This document shows positions 44,828-55,799 of a stretch of 64,000 nt of DNA, in pieces; the stretch's first letter is position 1; each line of letters starts with the position of its first letter. The stretch comes from Ipomoea triloba. Its lineage: Eukaryota > Streptophyta > Magnoliopsida > Solanales > Convolvulaceae. A program made the position numbers and the translations under genes. The notes under the pieces are model-generated. The model was not told the DNA's origin and ran no database searches. It saw only the letters and a list, made by a program, of their open reading frames with translations. The stretch covers positions 15,066,412 to 15,130,411 of the forward strand of contig NC_044919.1 in assembly GCF_003576645.1 (NCBI RefSeq), in the 5' to 3' direction.

Positions 44828-47111
44828 ACTTAGGGTATCAACACAAGTCATAAACGCTCCTGGCCCGCATGAGTTAAAATTGTGAACGGCTTTACTTATA
44901 AAAAAAATTAAAAAAAATCATTTGAACTACGTTTGACTTGATCTCCTTCGCAGGAATACGTAGGCAGCTTAGAAACACTTTCTCTTCTAAGTTCAGTCAT
45001 AATTAAAATAAATCCTTTTATGTCAAGACCGTTCGAAACAACTTAGATTCATTGAAGTTTAGTCATTTCATTGTATGTTATGATTTAAAGTAGATTCTCT
45101 CGTTAGTTGATTTCGAAGTGACCCATTTGGGGTTTATTCAAGCTTGTGAAAAGAAAAGAAAGTATATTGAACTTAACTCATGTCGAAGTCTCGTTTCAAA
45201 AGAAAAAAACTCATACAAAGTCGAAATAAAACAGCATAAACTAAAGGAGTATGATACCTAAACATCAAAGATCTACACTATTCGAAAATTCATCAAATCT
45301 GCTTTGTCTGCTTCTAGATCTTTCTCCGCTAAGGAAAGCTTATCTTCATCTTCACTTGTCAACATGGGAGTCTCCTGAATGCGTTTCACTGTTTCTTCGG
45401 CAGAAGTCACAACCTCTTGTGATGTGTCGCGCAGTCCTTGAGCCTCAGTCACAAGTTCTTAGAGCTTTGGCCTTTCATCATGGATCCTTGTCAACTCCTC
45501 CCTTGAATCCTTTATGGTTTTCTCAGCCTCCTTTATGGTTTTCTCTGCTTCNTTACGCCCAAGTCATCTGCAGGGCATACATACATATTGGCCGCCACCG
45601 ACTACTTTTCAAAGTGGGTAGAAGCCGTGGCATTAAAAGAAGTAAAGAAGGAAAATGTGGCAGACTTCCTCCGTGTTCATATCATCTATCGGTTCGGCAT
45701 CCCACGATATATCTTGACTGATAATGGGAAACCCTTTGACAATAAATTAATGGACAAGATCTGCAAGCTGTTCGACTTTCAGCAGCGGAACTCATCAGCA
45801 TATTACGCAGTTGCGAATGGACTTGTGGAAGCTTTTAACAAGACCCTATGCAATCTATTGAAAAAAGTGGTCTCAAAATCGAAACGTGATTGGCATGACA
45901 GAATGGAAGAAGCGTTATGGGCATATAGAACCACATACCGCACACCTACTCAGAGCACTCCATATTCTCTGGTGTATGGTGTGGAAGCAGTCTTGCCTCT
46001 AGAGCGCCAAATACCTTCTTTAAGGTTGGCCATACAAGAGGATCTCACTGATGAGGAAAATGCCAAGTTACGTTTGGCTGAGCTAGAAGCCTTGGATGAA
46101 AAACGGCTGCAAGCTCAACAGAGCTTGGAATGCTATCAAGCTCGTATGTCAAGAGCCTTTAACAGAAGGGTGAGGACCCGTTCCTTTCAAATTGGTGACA
46201 AGGTACTAGCTGTTCGAAGACCAATCATTGTGACAAGGAAAACCGGCCACAAGTTCACTCCAAAATGGGATGGTCCCTATGTGGTTCAAGAAGTATACAC
46301 CGGTGGGGCTTACAAGTTGGTTAGTGAAGATGGTTTGAAGGTTGGTCCAATCAATGGGAGATTCCTAAAGCTCTACTACCCTTAAACTTAGGGTATCAAC
46401 ACAAGTCATAAACGCTCCTGGCCCGCATGAGTTAAAATTGTGAACGGCTTTACTTATAAAAAAAATTTTAAAAAAAATCATTTGAACTACGTTTGACTTG
46501 ATCTCCTTCGCAGGAATACGTAGGCAGCTTAGAAACACTTTCTCTTCTAAGTTCAGTCATAATTAAAATAAATCCTTTTATGTCAAGACCGTTCGAAACA
46601 ACTTAGATTCATTGAAGTTTAGTCATTTCATTGTATGTTATGATTTAAAGTAGATTCTCTCGTTAGTTGATTTCGAAGTGACCCATTTGGGGTTTATTCA
46701 AGCTTGTGAAAAGAAAAGAAAGTATATTGAACTTAACTCATGTCGAAGTCTCGTTTCAAAAGAAAAAAACTCATACAAAGTCGAAATAAAACAGCATAAA
46801 CTAAAGGAGTATGATACCTAAACATCAAAGATCTACACTATTCGAAAATTCATCAAATCTGCTTTGTCTGCTTCTAGATCTTTCTCCGCTAAGGAAAGCT
46901 TATCTTCATCTTCACTTGTCAACATGGGAGTCTCCTGAATGCGTTTCACTGTTTCTTCGGCAGAAGTCACAACCTCTTGTGATGTGTCGCGCAGTCCTTG
47001 AGCCTCAGTCACAAGTTCTTAGAGCTTTGGCCTTTCATCATGGATCCTTGTCAACTCCTCCCTTGAATCCTTTATGGTTTTCTCAGCCTCCTTTATGGTT
47101 TTCTCTGCTTC
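43995..47111. repeat. 1.56-kb block present twice around a single N
   Basis: 43995-45551 and 45553-47111 match base for base except for two extra T in an A/T run (44901-44918 against 46459-46478). The N at 45552 separates them. The second copy begins inside integrase, so it duplicates the integrase C-terminus and the antisense coiled-coil tail. It is most likely a contig overlap left unmerged. Confidence 0.9.
45588..46384 (+). pseudogene. Second assembled copy of the integrase C-terminal part
   Basis: Repeats the integrase from ATDYFSKWVEAVAL to the TAA. It starts at the N join without the zinc domain. It should not be counted as a separate gene. Confidence 0.85.
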
Positions 47112-49865
47112 NCCCGTCAGAATCCTCAAGGATCTTTTGCTTCTCCGATAGAAGGGCTTGAGTTTCAGAGAGCTTTTGTTGAGCATCCTTAAGTGCACTT
47201 TGCGCCAAACATAACTCCGCAACTTGAGTTTCAACTGGCATCGCTTCTGAGTGCTTGGATCGTATCTTATCATAATACTCAGCCTTCTTAAAGAAAACAT
47301 CCACCCTGTTCTCTAATGATGACAGGTCTACCGCGTTATGTTTCATAAGTTGGATTTGTCTCTCAACACTTCCTTTGAAAGAAGAAACACTTTCAGATGG
47401 AATTTCCTTTAGCTTCTCGTAGATATCATTCCAAACGCCTGCGATCATGGCCATATACTTTGACATGAAGGAATCTGCACTAGGAAGAATAGAGACATGA
47501 GACGGTTCCGGTCGTGCTCCTTTGTGAGGTGGGTTTGAGGGCAACGGTGATTGCTGAGGTGCTGCCACTTGATTAAGGGATTCAGAACTGTCGCTATGTT
47601 TCACCTCGCCTATAGAAAAATGTTGATTCGACGACCGGGCGTCATTGTTGACATGTAACCCAGCAGAACCCTATAAAAGGAATACATATATCAATAAGAC
47701 TAAGATTTTGAATCATGGTGAAAGGGAAAAATTTAGGAAAGTTTCCTAACCTCGTTCGACGGTCTTCTATTTCGTTTAAAATTGCGATCACTATCAACAT
47801 CCTCGTCCGAGCTTCGGTGCCTCACTTGCTCCTCCCTCCTCTTTTGGGTTGCATGTTCTGGTACTTGATCGTGGGGGGCATCCTGTACTGGTGCTTTGCC
47901 TTTTCTCAAAGTATCCAGTTGATCCCTTTGTTCTTGAGTTATTCCCTCCCTAACGGTTACGTTTGGGTCACCATTAATGACTATGTCTTTGACGCGAGTC
48001 TCAAGGAGATTTGCATGCACATCAACCAACCAGGCTTTGTAGGTGTCTGACACATGTTTCTTTGGAAAAGTCCGGATCATGGGAAATGTGGCCCTAGACA
48101 TAGAGTTGAAGTGTTCATACTGGCGATGGAGTTGAAATCCCTTAGCAAGTGTGACGTCGCGGTCATCCGTCAGTAACAAACTGGGGGCAGATGCTTGGTA
48201 GAATCCAAACTGACGACTGAAGCGATGGGGTACATAAGGCTCAGCCTTACATTGGTGTCCTTGGCGTAAAACAAGAAAACCAGGGCGCAAACATATGAAA
48301 TATTCAAAATTATCTTTACTCCCTCTCTTGTCATCACAGAAAAAGAAGTCTCTACCATTTTGACGAGACGTGCAAAGCCAAGACGCGTGTTCGCCCTTAA
48401 AAATCCTCTTACGAGCATCAATTCTGTCGTAATGCTTAGCACCGCCTTCTCCGGAAGAAGTGACCATCTTTGGAGACAACAACATGAGGTTAGGGGTCTT
48501 GAAGTGAGTATTGAAGTAAGCTGCTTGTGAGCATAAATATAATATGTGCAGTCCAGCTATCAGCTTAGGCTTTTGGTTGAGATGGAGCACATGCTTTAAT
48601 TTGGTATCAGAGCCATGCAAAAGATCATGGGTTCGAATCTTCGCGTCACCCTCAAAAAGAGACTTCCACGTGTTGCGCTTGGAATCCACCGCACACGTTG
48701 AGGGGGCGTGTGAGCATAAATATAATATGTGTAGTCCAGCTATCAGCTTAGGCTTTTGGTTGAGATGGAGCACATGCTTTAATTCTGCTAGCCATCCATA
48801 TACATAATGGATGGGGAAGGGGGAGTTTAACCCATAGTAGATGCTGGCAAGGACTGGAGGTGCGAGGCATACCTTAATCCCTTTCGCCATTTTGCACGCC
48901 ATATTAAAAGTCTCAGGACGAATGGTTGCCGTTGGGTTACCCGGTAGTGCGAACGTACAGAGCCAACACGCTAGAAATGCTGCTAAGTAGACTTCCTGTT
49001 CAAGATTTGGGGGGATGCTTAGTTCGACGAAGGGTGCTTCACTCACGTGCGACCATCTAGGAGCAGTTTCAAGGATCCCGCTTGGGTTGTGAGTAGCCTT
49101 TGGTCGAGATTTCTTATTCTCTTTTCGAGGTGGAGGAGCTGGATATCTTCGGGTTTTCCTGCACCAGAAGTCGATCCATCGGGATGCTTGAATAAAAGTG
49201 GTGTGATTTTCTTGTTGAGTCAAATGGAAAAACGCCTCGAATAAGTGCGCACAACATGTGTATGAACCCTTGTTCAAGTCCAAGGCGTTTGGGATGCGCT
49301 CATCGTAGATATCCCCAAGCAATGGCAACCCTCCAAGCATGTACAAATCTCGCAGCGATATGGACATCTCGCCGGAGGAGGTAATTAATGTGTTGGTTCG
49401 TGGGCACCACGCTTCGCAAAAAGCTTGGACAATGTCAATGTTGCGGTCATATGTGAATAATGACGCGAACACGGCATCATATATCATGCCTTCCCTTAGA
49501 GGTTTTCTGAAGAGGTTAAGTACATCTTCAGCCCATTCCCAGTATCCTGGAGTGTAAATGAATTCGCCTCTAAAATCGATGTCGTTACCCCACTTGACCT
49601 CATCATCAATTATGCGATTCCCCAGCGTGGGAAGGATGTCCGTGGAAGGTTCGTGTTTCAATCCTGGTTGCAAAGTCCACACTTTGGACCGTGGAATGTT
49701 ATACTCAGGAGTCCAATTGCGTTCGTGATACGACACCGTGAGCTTTGGCGGTGAAGGGGATGCAAGGGGTTGATTGACGGCCAATGTGACTTTGTGGTCG
49801 CTCTTGGTGCTTGATATCACAAATTTCCTTTGTCCTTCGAACCATTGGTCTTGAAATTGCACCAT
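46833..49865 (-). CDS. Antisense gene in the Tat-type element: plant mobile domain plus coiled coil
   Basis: ATG at 49865 opens a 705-codon exon (49865-47751). Motifs PGYWEWAEDVLN, IYDAVFASLFTYDRN, VQAFCEAWCPRTNTLITS and EMSISLRDLYMLGGLPLLGD identify the plant mobile domain (PMD; aminotransferase-like, mobile), known from MAIN/MAIL proteins and as extra ORFs of some gypsy elements. A likely GT-AG intron (47750-47671) joins in phase to a second exon (47670 on) with a polar linker and coiled coil (SALKDAQQKLSETQALLSEK). The N at 47112 breaks it; beyond it the frame reads EAEKTIKEAEKTIKDSREEL, hits a TAA at 47019 and stays open to 46833. Residues encoded by a 264-bp TRIM insertion interrupt the PMD. 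Function is unknown; a role in element silencing or targeting is speculation. Confidence 0.8.
47112..47112. other. Single-N assembly join in the antisense gene
   Basis: The frame of the coiled-coil exon shifts across this N, so it stands for an unknown number of bases. The others are at 39394, 40491 and 45552. Confidence 0.9.
47671..47750 (-). other. Predicted 80-bp intron of the antisense gene
   Basis: Donor GAG|GTTAGG and acceptor TTTTATAG|GGTTCT on the minus strand. Removing it joins RRPSNE to GSAGLHVNND in frame. Without splicing the PMD frame stops 18 bases into the intron. Confidence 0.65.
48526..48784. mobile_element. TRIM retrotransposon (259 bp) inside the PMD exon
   Basis: Two 76-bp terminal repeats (48526-48601, 48709-48784; TGTGAGCATAAATA...CTTTAATT) flank 107 bp. 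The first repeat is followed at once by TGGTATCAGAGCC, the initiator-tRNA primer site, and the second is preceded by a purine tract GAGGGGGCG. A perfect 5-bp duplication CTGCT flanks it (48521-48525, 48785-48789). I see one base difference between the repeats, so the insertion is young. Insertion plus duplication is 264 bp, or 88 codons, and the PMD frame reads through it. Confidence 0.92.
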
Positions 49866-49907
49866 CTTTGAGCCGCGTTGAGATTATGTCAAAATTGGGA
49901 AAAATTA

Positions 49908-49971
49908 CTGCAAAAAAATAATGATGATAATGATTAAGGTTATTATTATTATTTTCATCATTGTTAACAAA

Positions 49972-50024
<53 letters not shown>

Positions 50025-51141
50025 GATCTAAGTATAATATAATAGTAATAAGTAACTTTGTTGTTACTTAGAGTTATGAAAGTATAAAAACAAAAAAAAA
50101 AAGCAAAAGAAAAAACGTGAAGAAAGAAAAATGAAACAGAAAAGAAAAAAGAAAAAGCAAAAAGAAAAAAAAAGAACAAACGAAAAAAAATACAAAATAA
50201 AAACAAAAGGAAAAGAAATTAAAAAAACGAAGCAGGAAAGGAAAAAAAAATGAAAAATCAAAGGGGAGTAAAAGGCTACATCAACTTTATCATAATGCAT
50301 GATTATTATAATATAAGTTGCTGAGTGTTTGTGTAGTGTGTAGGCTAAAAGTTGACCGGTGTGACCCATGAATTAATGGCCTTTCATCATTTCCCATAAA
50401 AGCAGGCAGTAGTGTGTTTCAGTAGTGTTAATTGCTCCAAGGAAAGCATTTTCCAGTGCTATGTCTCCAATGCCAATATTGTTCCTAGTGCATAAAATTG
50501 GTAGAAATCTCCAGTAGGGCTACGATAGTGCAAACAACAGACTCCAGTAGTCTTGGCGTCAACGGCAAAGAGCTTCGGTGAGCTGCTTATTCATCGGCAG
50601 CCTCATCAATTCGACATCGGCGATTCACTATCGGCCTCTACGAAGAATAATTCCGGCGAAAACGCAGTAACATCATTATGTCAGGGCCATTGTCACCCAC
50701 GGTTTCCGGCGACCCCTCCAGTGAGAAGCTCGGTTAACAACGGAAATTCGTCCACTCCGAGTAGAAACCCACTCTCGGGCAGTATCATTAACACCGCGCT
50801 CCGGTGGTTGTTCTACTCGGTAGACTTCCCGTTGCTCTTCGTTGTAGCAATTTGACGGTAGAGGAAGAAGACATTGGCAGTCCCAGATGAAAAGCTCCGT
50901 CAGCAACGAAGTCTGTGTACCCCAGGTAGGAACTCACTCTTCGGCAGTATCAGTGATACCACGCTCCGGTGATTGTCCTACCCGGGCAGATTTTCGATTG
51001 CTCTTCTTTATTGGGTTTGTAAACTCCATAGCTTCTTGATTTCTTGTTGTTTCTTGAATGCTCTTCCCACTTTGTAAATGAAGATGCGTATGGGAAAGAC
51101 AAAAAAATAATAATAATAAAAAGCAAGAATAGAGAATATAC
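49908..51141 (-). other. Predicted 5'-UTR intron of the antisense gene
   Basis: On the minus strand, ATCAG|GTATAT at 51141 is a strong donor and TTTTTTTGCAG ending at 49908 a strong acceptor, placed 43 bases before the PMD ATG. The intron would contain an (ATT)n microsatellite (about 49973-50022), an A-rich stretch and a degenerate 170-bp duplication (about 50720-51010). No data confirm splicing. Confidence 0.5.
49973..50022. repeat. (ATT)n microsatellite
   Basis: An uninterrupted TTA/ATT tract of about 50 bases in the noncoding part of the Tat-type element. Confidence 0.95.
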
Positions 51142-51228
51142 CTGATTAAAAGCCGGCGAACGATTTCCCTTCACTGCTCACTGCTCTATTGTACGATATG
51201 ACTGTGAATGGGGTTGTGTTGAAACCCC

Positions 51229-51236
51229 TATTTATA
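51229..51236 (-). promoter_or_regulatory. TATA box candidate for the antisense gene
   Basis: On the minus strand CACTATAAATAGGGGTTTC contains a textbook plant TATAAATAG box, about 85 bases upstream of the predicted first donor. It faces the PMD gene and lies about 530 bp inside the 3' LTR. Confidence 0.55.
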
Positions 51237-51756
51237 GTGTATCATAGGAAGAGTCATAGTTAGAGTTGGGTTGCAGTTCTTGAGTCCTATTGCAAGTAGG
51301 ATTGAATTTTTTGCGGCTGGAATTTTGCATGAGATAGGCTTGGGTCTTGATTCAGTTATTGCGTTACATGGTTATTGGGAGTTTGGTTGTTACCTCTAAC
51401 TTTTAATGGATTATTCCTATTTGCAGTCAATTTGACGTTAGTGTGGATCATCAACTGAATCAGGATGAAATATTCAGGAGCCCAATCTTAGTCCAATCTT
51501 ACATAATTTTGGGCTCATGAAGAGGAAATATCAAGGTATTTGGATGCACTTTGCTTGGTGCCCTTAAATGTGTTGGGCATGTGATAATTCGGACATTTTG
51601 AGCATGGACTTGCATTTTCTAAATCCATAGTTTAAGATGGACTAATTAAAATTTAATACATATTTTTGTCCATTGATTAAAGACGTGTCAAATCCCTTGG
51701 TAATTTTCGAGACTTCCCCACTCCAAGCACATCAAGCAGCATGTCCCAGCAAGTCT

Positions 51757-51768
51757 CGAGGGGCAATT
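51757..51768 (+). promoter_or_regulatory. Polypurine tract of the Tat-type element
   Basis: CGAGGGGCAATT sits directly before the 3' LTR, the expected plus-strand primer position. Confidence 0.7.
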
Positions 51769-52544
51769 TGTAGACACGGAAAATTTGAATCGACAAATGG
51801 ACCGGTTAAATTATTATTGGGCTCATTTTAAGATTGATTATTGGACCAATTTAATTAATTGGGTCATGATAATTAATTTAATTAGCCCAATTAAATTGAT
51901 GTTGGGTAATTGATTAATGGGCCAAGCCCGATTCATATTTGAATTTAATAATAATTATAATTATAATTTAAATATAATTTTATTATATTTGAATTTAGTA
52001 ATTATAATTAATTTGAATTTGAATTAGATGATAGAGTTTTGAACCTGGACTTGATTACGGCAATGTTCATTCCCTTAATTAATTAATTAATTATTTAATT
52101 AATTAATTAGGGAGTTTGTTGAGGGAAGTTGGTTGCACACTCCACTATAAATAGAGCCCCTCATTTCACATTCAAAACACACCTTGAGGATTGAAGACTT
52201 GAGAGCTTTTGAAGGCTTTGAAGGCATTCTGAAGCAGTTAGAAACTTGAAGTACTTTGACGGTTCCAGTTGAATATCACGCCCTTGAATCCCGGAAGGCC
52301 ACGCCGTTTGAATCCCGGAAAGCTACGCCATTTGAATCCTGGAAGCTACGTCAGTTGAATCCCGGAGGTTACGCTATTTGAATCCCGGGGGCTACATCAC
52401 TTGAAACCCGGAGGCACTTCAGTAGAACACGTCAGTGAAGAATCAGAGGACTATACAGAGATTTTGTACCTGCAACTTGAATTACACATACACTGTAACC
52501 CGATATTGTGAATATATACAATTTCGACTTTTTTTGTGTTTACA
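51769..52544 (+). repeat. Tat-type 3' LTR
   Basis: 776 bp, the same length as the 5' LTR with about four substitutions, all in or near the TTGAATCCCGGA repeat array. It is followed by GATTTTCATT and then an older related LTR. Confidence 0.95.
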
Positions 52545-52554
52545 GATTTTCATT

Positions 52555-53090
52555 TGTTGACACTGAAAATTTAACAAATGCAATTAGTTTTTATTAGATT
52601 TGAATATATATTTGGATAATATTGATATTATCTAATTTGTTAATTAGATAATATCAAAAGAGTTTGAATTTATCAAAACTCTTCTATCCTACTCCTATAA
52701 ATAGGAGTTTTTATTTCTACGTAAACATCCCGGGAAAATCATAATAAAAGAAGTAAAAGCCCCCCAAGCTCCTCCATGCCTATCATATTGATCAAAATCT
52801 CCAATTGAAGATCAAGTCATTTGAACCCGGAGGCCCTTTAGAAGAACAAACATATAAGTTCTTCTTTGAAGATCAAGCCACTAGAGATCTGGGGGGCCTT
52901 CAATGGAGCGTCAAGACATCAATTGAAGAATCAGAGGATCATCCAGAGATATTGTACCCACACCCCATATTGATACTTAACATGTAACAGGAATTTTGAA
53001 TTCCAAAATATATATTTATTCAAAATTTCTTTGTTCTTGTCCAATTACTCTGTCACCAGTCCCCTCACTCCCTAACCAGCGAGAATGGTT
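52555..53090 (+). repeat. Diverged relative of the Tat-type LTR (right edge uncertain)
   Basis: Starts TGTTGACACTGAAAATTT, parallel to TGTAGACACGGAAAATTT of the adjacent LTR. It shares later blocks such as TTTGAACCCGGAGGC, AATCAGAGGATCATCCAGAGAT and CATGTAAC near 52980. TATAAATAGGAG near 52697 corresponds to the TATA region. It seems to be the LTR of another, older element of the same lineage. Confidence 0.65.
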
Positions 53091-54178
53091 GAGGTAGCTT
53101 GGAGTAATAATTTGTATTAAGCATAAATTTTTAATAGGATCAAATCCTGATATTATAAGGAAATCTCAAGATTTTCAAAATATTTCCTAATCTTCAAATA
53201 TTCTTCAAATATTTTTCCTTCCTTTTATACTTCTTTTTTTTCATATAAGAACTCATCCAAAAAAAAAAAAAAAATTAGAATCCTCTCCGATCCTTCCTTC
53301 ATACCATTACCATGGTGCGCTTCTTCCTCATTTTTTTTAAGGACGATAAGAACTGTGGCCGAGGTGGCCAAGGCCATTTTTTTTTGGAAAGAGAATTGTG
53401 GCCGAGATACGATCTCGGCTAAGATGTTTTATTTATTTTTGCTATTTTTTTAAAGGGATTTTTTAGGACTCATGGATCCAAAGAAGACAAGCAAGAAGAT
53501 GAAGAGACGACGCTCAAGGCGCCTGGTGGAGCAGGCCTGACTCGAAAAGTTGAAGAATAGAAAGATTCTGCTAGGTAGTCATGATGTACTATAATTACCC
53601 CTGAAGACTCTTTGGCAGTTCTGTCTGACGGAGAGGAGGGGATCATTGTGCCCTATGAACCAAAACAGGAAGTTCCACTAGCAATTGTTTCCGACGGAGA
53701 GGAGGGGGTCATTGTCCCCTATGAACCCAGACAGAAAGATATAGGTGCCTCTCTAGCTGTGATTCCTTTCGATGATAGAGAGAGCCCTCTAGCATTTGAA
53801 GGTCCTACTCCAATTTCTCCTTGGGCAAAGTCTAAATCTGCCAAGAGTACTCCTCGTTGTTTAAAATAAAAGGGATGAAATGCCACATGAAACAAACTGT
53901 ATGCCTTACGGCTAATTTTACGTGGGAATAAAATATTTTCTTCTGTTTTTTTTAAAAAGAATTGATCATGACGGGCCATAACCACTAGTTACATTTTTTC
54001 TTGAACGAATTTTTCAATGAATAACATGTTTTTTACGTTATGTTGGCTCCTCCTCTAACTCATTGTCTCTTTCTTTCATGACCTGGTCGTACCTTCTCTT
54101 CTTGATGATTGAAGCGGACGAGCTCATGGTCCTCTTTCTTTCGCCACACATTTCCGGATTGGCCTTGCTGTTGATACT
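53091..54178 (+). pseudogene. Remnant possibly of the 5' part of an older gypsy element
   Basis: A short frame near 53469 reads MDPKKTSKKMKRRRSRRL, and a second (53612-53869, no ATG) has two copies of SDGEEGIIVPYEP/SDGEEGVIVPYEP from a DNA duplication. Neither is a family I recognise. Position after the LTR-like repeat suggests decayed gag leader sequence. Confidence 0.35.
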
Positions 54179-54480
54179 GCTACTACCTTGGATACTTAAC
54201 AAATTGAGTAAAATATCCGTTCTGAACTAGTTCCTCTATTTGTCCTTTTAAAACGTGATACTCGTCAGTGTCATGGCCAACCTGTCGGTGGAACCAACAG
54301 TATTTGGTCTGGTCCACGTTTGGAAAATTGTCATGCATTCTGACGGAAATTGCACGATTCCCATTTGGCTCAGGGTCAGCCCTCGGCCTAGCGGCGGGGT
54401 CTTTGGTCTTGGCGGGTCCAGGTCTCGCGGCGGTGGTTACGGTCCAAGGTTGTTGGAGGCGATTTCCCTTCGTTTTCTCC
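54179..54480 (-). pseudogene. Gypsy gag zinc-motif remnant, minus strand
   Basis: Minus-strand codons read KYCWFHRQVGHDTDEYHVLK then GQIEELVQNGYFTQFVKYP, the C-x2-H-x4-H gag motif and following helix of Tat-like elements (the final C is replaced by Y). It ends at two stops. It runs opposite to the LTR-like repeat at 52555, so more than one old element is mixed here. Confidence 0.7.
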
Positions 54481-55799
54481 AGAGTTGTTGAGTTTAAATT
54501 AGTATAAAAGCATGTAATCTTGTCTCATTAAGACATCTGTTTTGTCCTAAACACCTTTTGTCTTGTTATTGCCTGAGTCTATCCTTTGTAATGGCATTTT
54601 ATATTGACTTAATACAAGAATCTCTGTGATCATTTACCTTGATCCTTTTATTATTTCGTTCATTGTTCTGTCCTATATTGTCAACCCCCTTAAATCTTAT
54701 CGGGTTTATTGATTCGGTATACTCGGGTTAATTAAATCCATCAAGTAGTACACAATATATAACATAATATGTATGGTATTCAGTTGTTATTATATCGTGG
54801 ACCATGGTCCACAAAACTTTATGAAGCATGGTCCAAAAACGGCACCGTTTCTTTACTTAAAGAAACGGTTGCCGTCAAGTCTTAATGGAGCTCTGTAAAT
54901 GAAACTACAGTTCATCTCAAATGGTACTGCGTCATTTGTTTTTATATTATCAAATGAAACTGTAATTATATCAAAATGAAATTGTAGTTGTGTTGAAAGG
55001 TAACTGCCGTCAAGTCGTTTTGATGCATGGACGTGGTCTACAGTAAAATTTTTGAGGTATAATTGGTATCATATAGTGCTAATAAATATTGTAGAATTTT
55101 TGTATATAATTTATTTAAAAATATTTGAAACAGAAAAACTCTAATTTCTATTTAAAAACAACTCGAAAAGATGTGGACCATTTTTAGACTCATATTTTGA
55201 TGGCAAAGAATTGAGACGTGAAGACGTGAAGTTGAAGAATATATTGAGAGTAAAAAATTAGCGAAGGAATTTACTTTTCAGTTTTCATCAAGAAGCTTTT
55301 TTTTATTTTCCTCGCGTCTTACTCAAAACTCTTCCAACTTCTCTTTCAAAAAAAAAAAAAACTTTTAGTCCCTTAATTATTATATATATATTAAATTTAG
55401 TCTTTAACTATTAATATTTATAAATTAAGTGCATTAGAAAGTAATTTATACTATATTTGGTAATTAACTATTAATATTTTAAAATTATGTGCATAACTTT
55501 ATAATTTGTATGCCAAAAACTTTGTGGTCTAGTGGCACCTGGTTGCACCACCACATGGGAGGGGGTGTGTTTGAGCTTTAGTGGAGTTGATATTGACTTT
55601 TTGTGCTTCATTTAGTTGAGAAACTAGCTATGAACATATACTACATTGTAACAGAATTTTAACGAGAAAAGTAATTTTTTCAGCAACAATTGTCCAACAA
55701 TACTATTTTAATTAGAAGATATTATTTTTCTCATTGAAATTTTGACAATAGTTGACCAAAAACTTGGCCAAAAATTAGACAGAATGACCAAATGTAATA
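54481..55799. other. AT-rich spacer with a possible fifth palindromic element
   Basis: No gene. Around 54793-55050 the sequence has CGTGGACCATGGTCCAC and AAACGGCACCGTTT palindromes and ends near GGACGTGGTCTACAG, reminiscent of the GGCAAATTAT family, but neither tip nor 9-bp duplication is convincing. Direct-repeat ATTAACTATTAATATT runs occur near 55410-55480. Confidence 0.4.

Larger units (their letters stand above)
36282..52544 (+). mobile_element. Ty3/gypsy Tat-type LTR retrotransposon with antisense PMD gene
   Basis: Two 776-bp LTRs (TGTAGACACGG...GTTTACA) bound the element; I see about four substitutions between them. A primer-site-like TGGCACGCCCAGTGGGAC follows the 5' LTR and the purine tract CGAGGGGCAATT precedes the 3' LTR. 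The coding order is gag, protease, RT, RNase H, a second archaeal-type RNase H and integrase, which is the Tat lineage plan. A further gene is antisense between integrase and the 3' LTR. At least four stops and a frameshift disable the polyprotein. No 5-bp target duplication was found. The apparent length is inflated by two assembly duplications. Confidence 0.92.

Noticed and set aside
45588..46385. A second integrase gene
   Set aside because: Base-for-base copy of the upstream integrase, starting at an N; explained as an unmerged contig overlap.
50021..50369. Two Phe-rich minus-strand frames
   Set aside because: They are translations of an A-rich low-complexity tract and not credible proteins.
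50553..50855. 100-residue open frame on the plus strand in the Tat-type element
   Set aside because: It lies opposite the predicted 5'-UTR intron of the antisense gene, resembles no family and overlaps a degenerate duplication. Treated as chance.
53612..53869. A host gene encoding SDGEEG repeats
   Set aside because: No ATG at the frame start, no recognised domain and position beside LTR remnants; kept only as low-confidence element debris.
54793..55050. Fifth member of the GGCAAATTAT Mutator-like MITE family
   Set aside because: It has TGGACCATGGTCCA and AAACGG...CCGTTT palindromes, but no GGCAAATTAT tip and no convincing 9-bp duplication.
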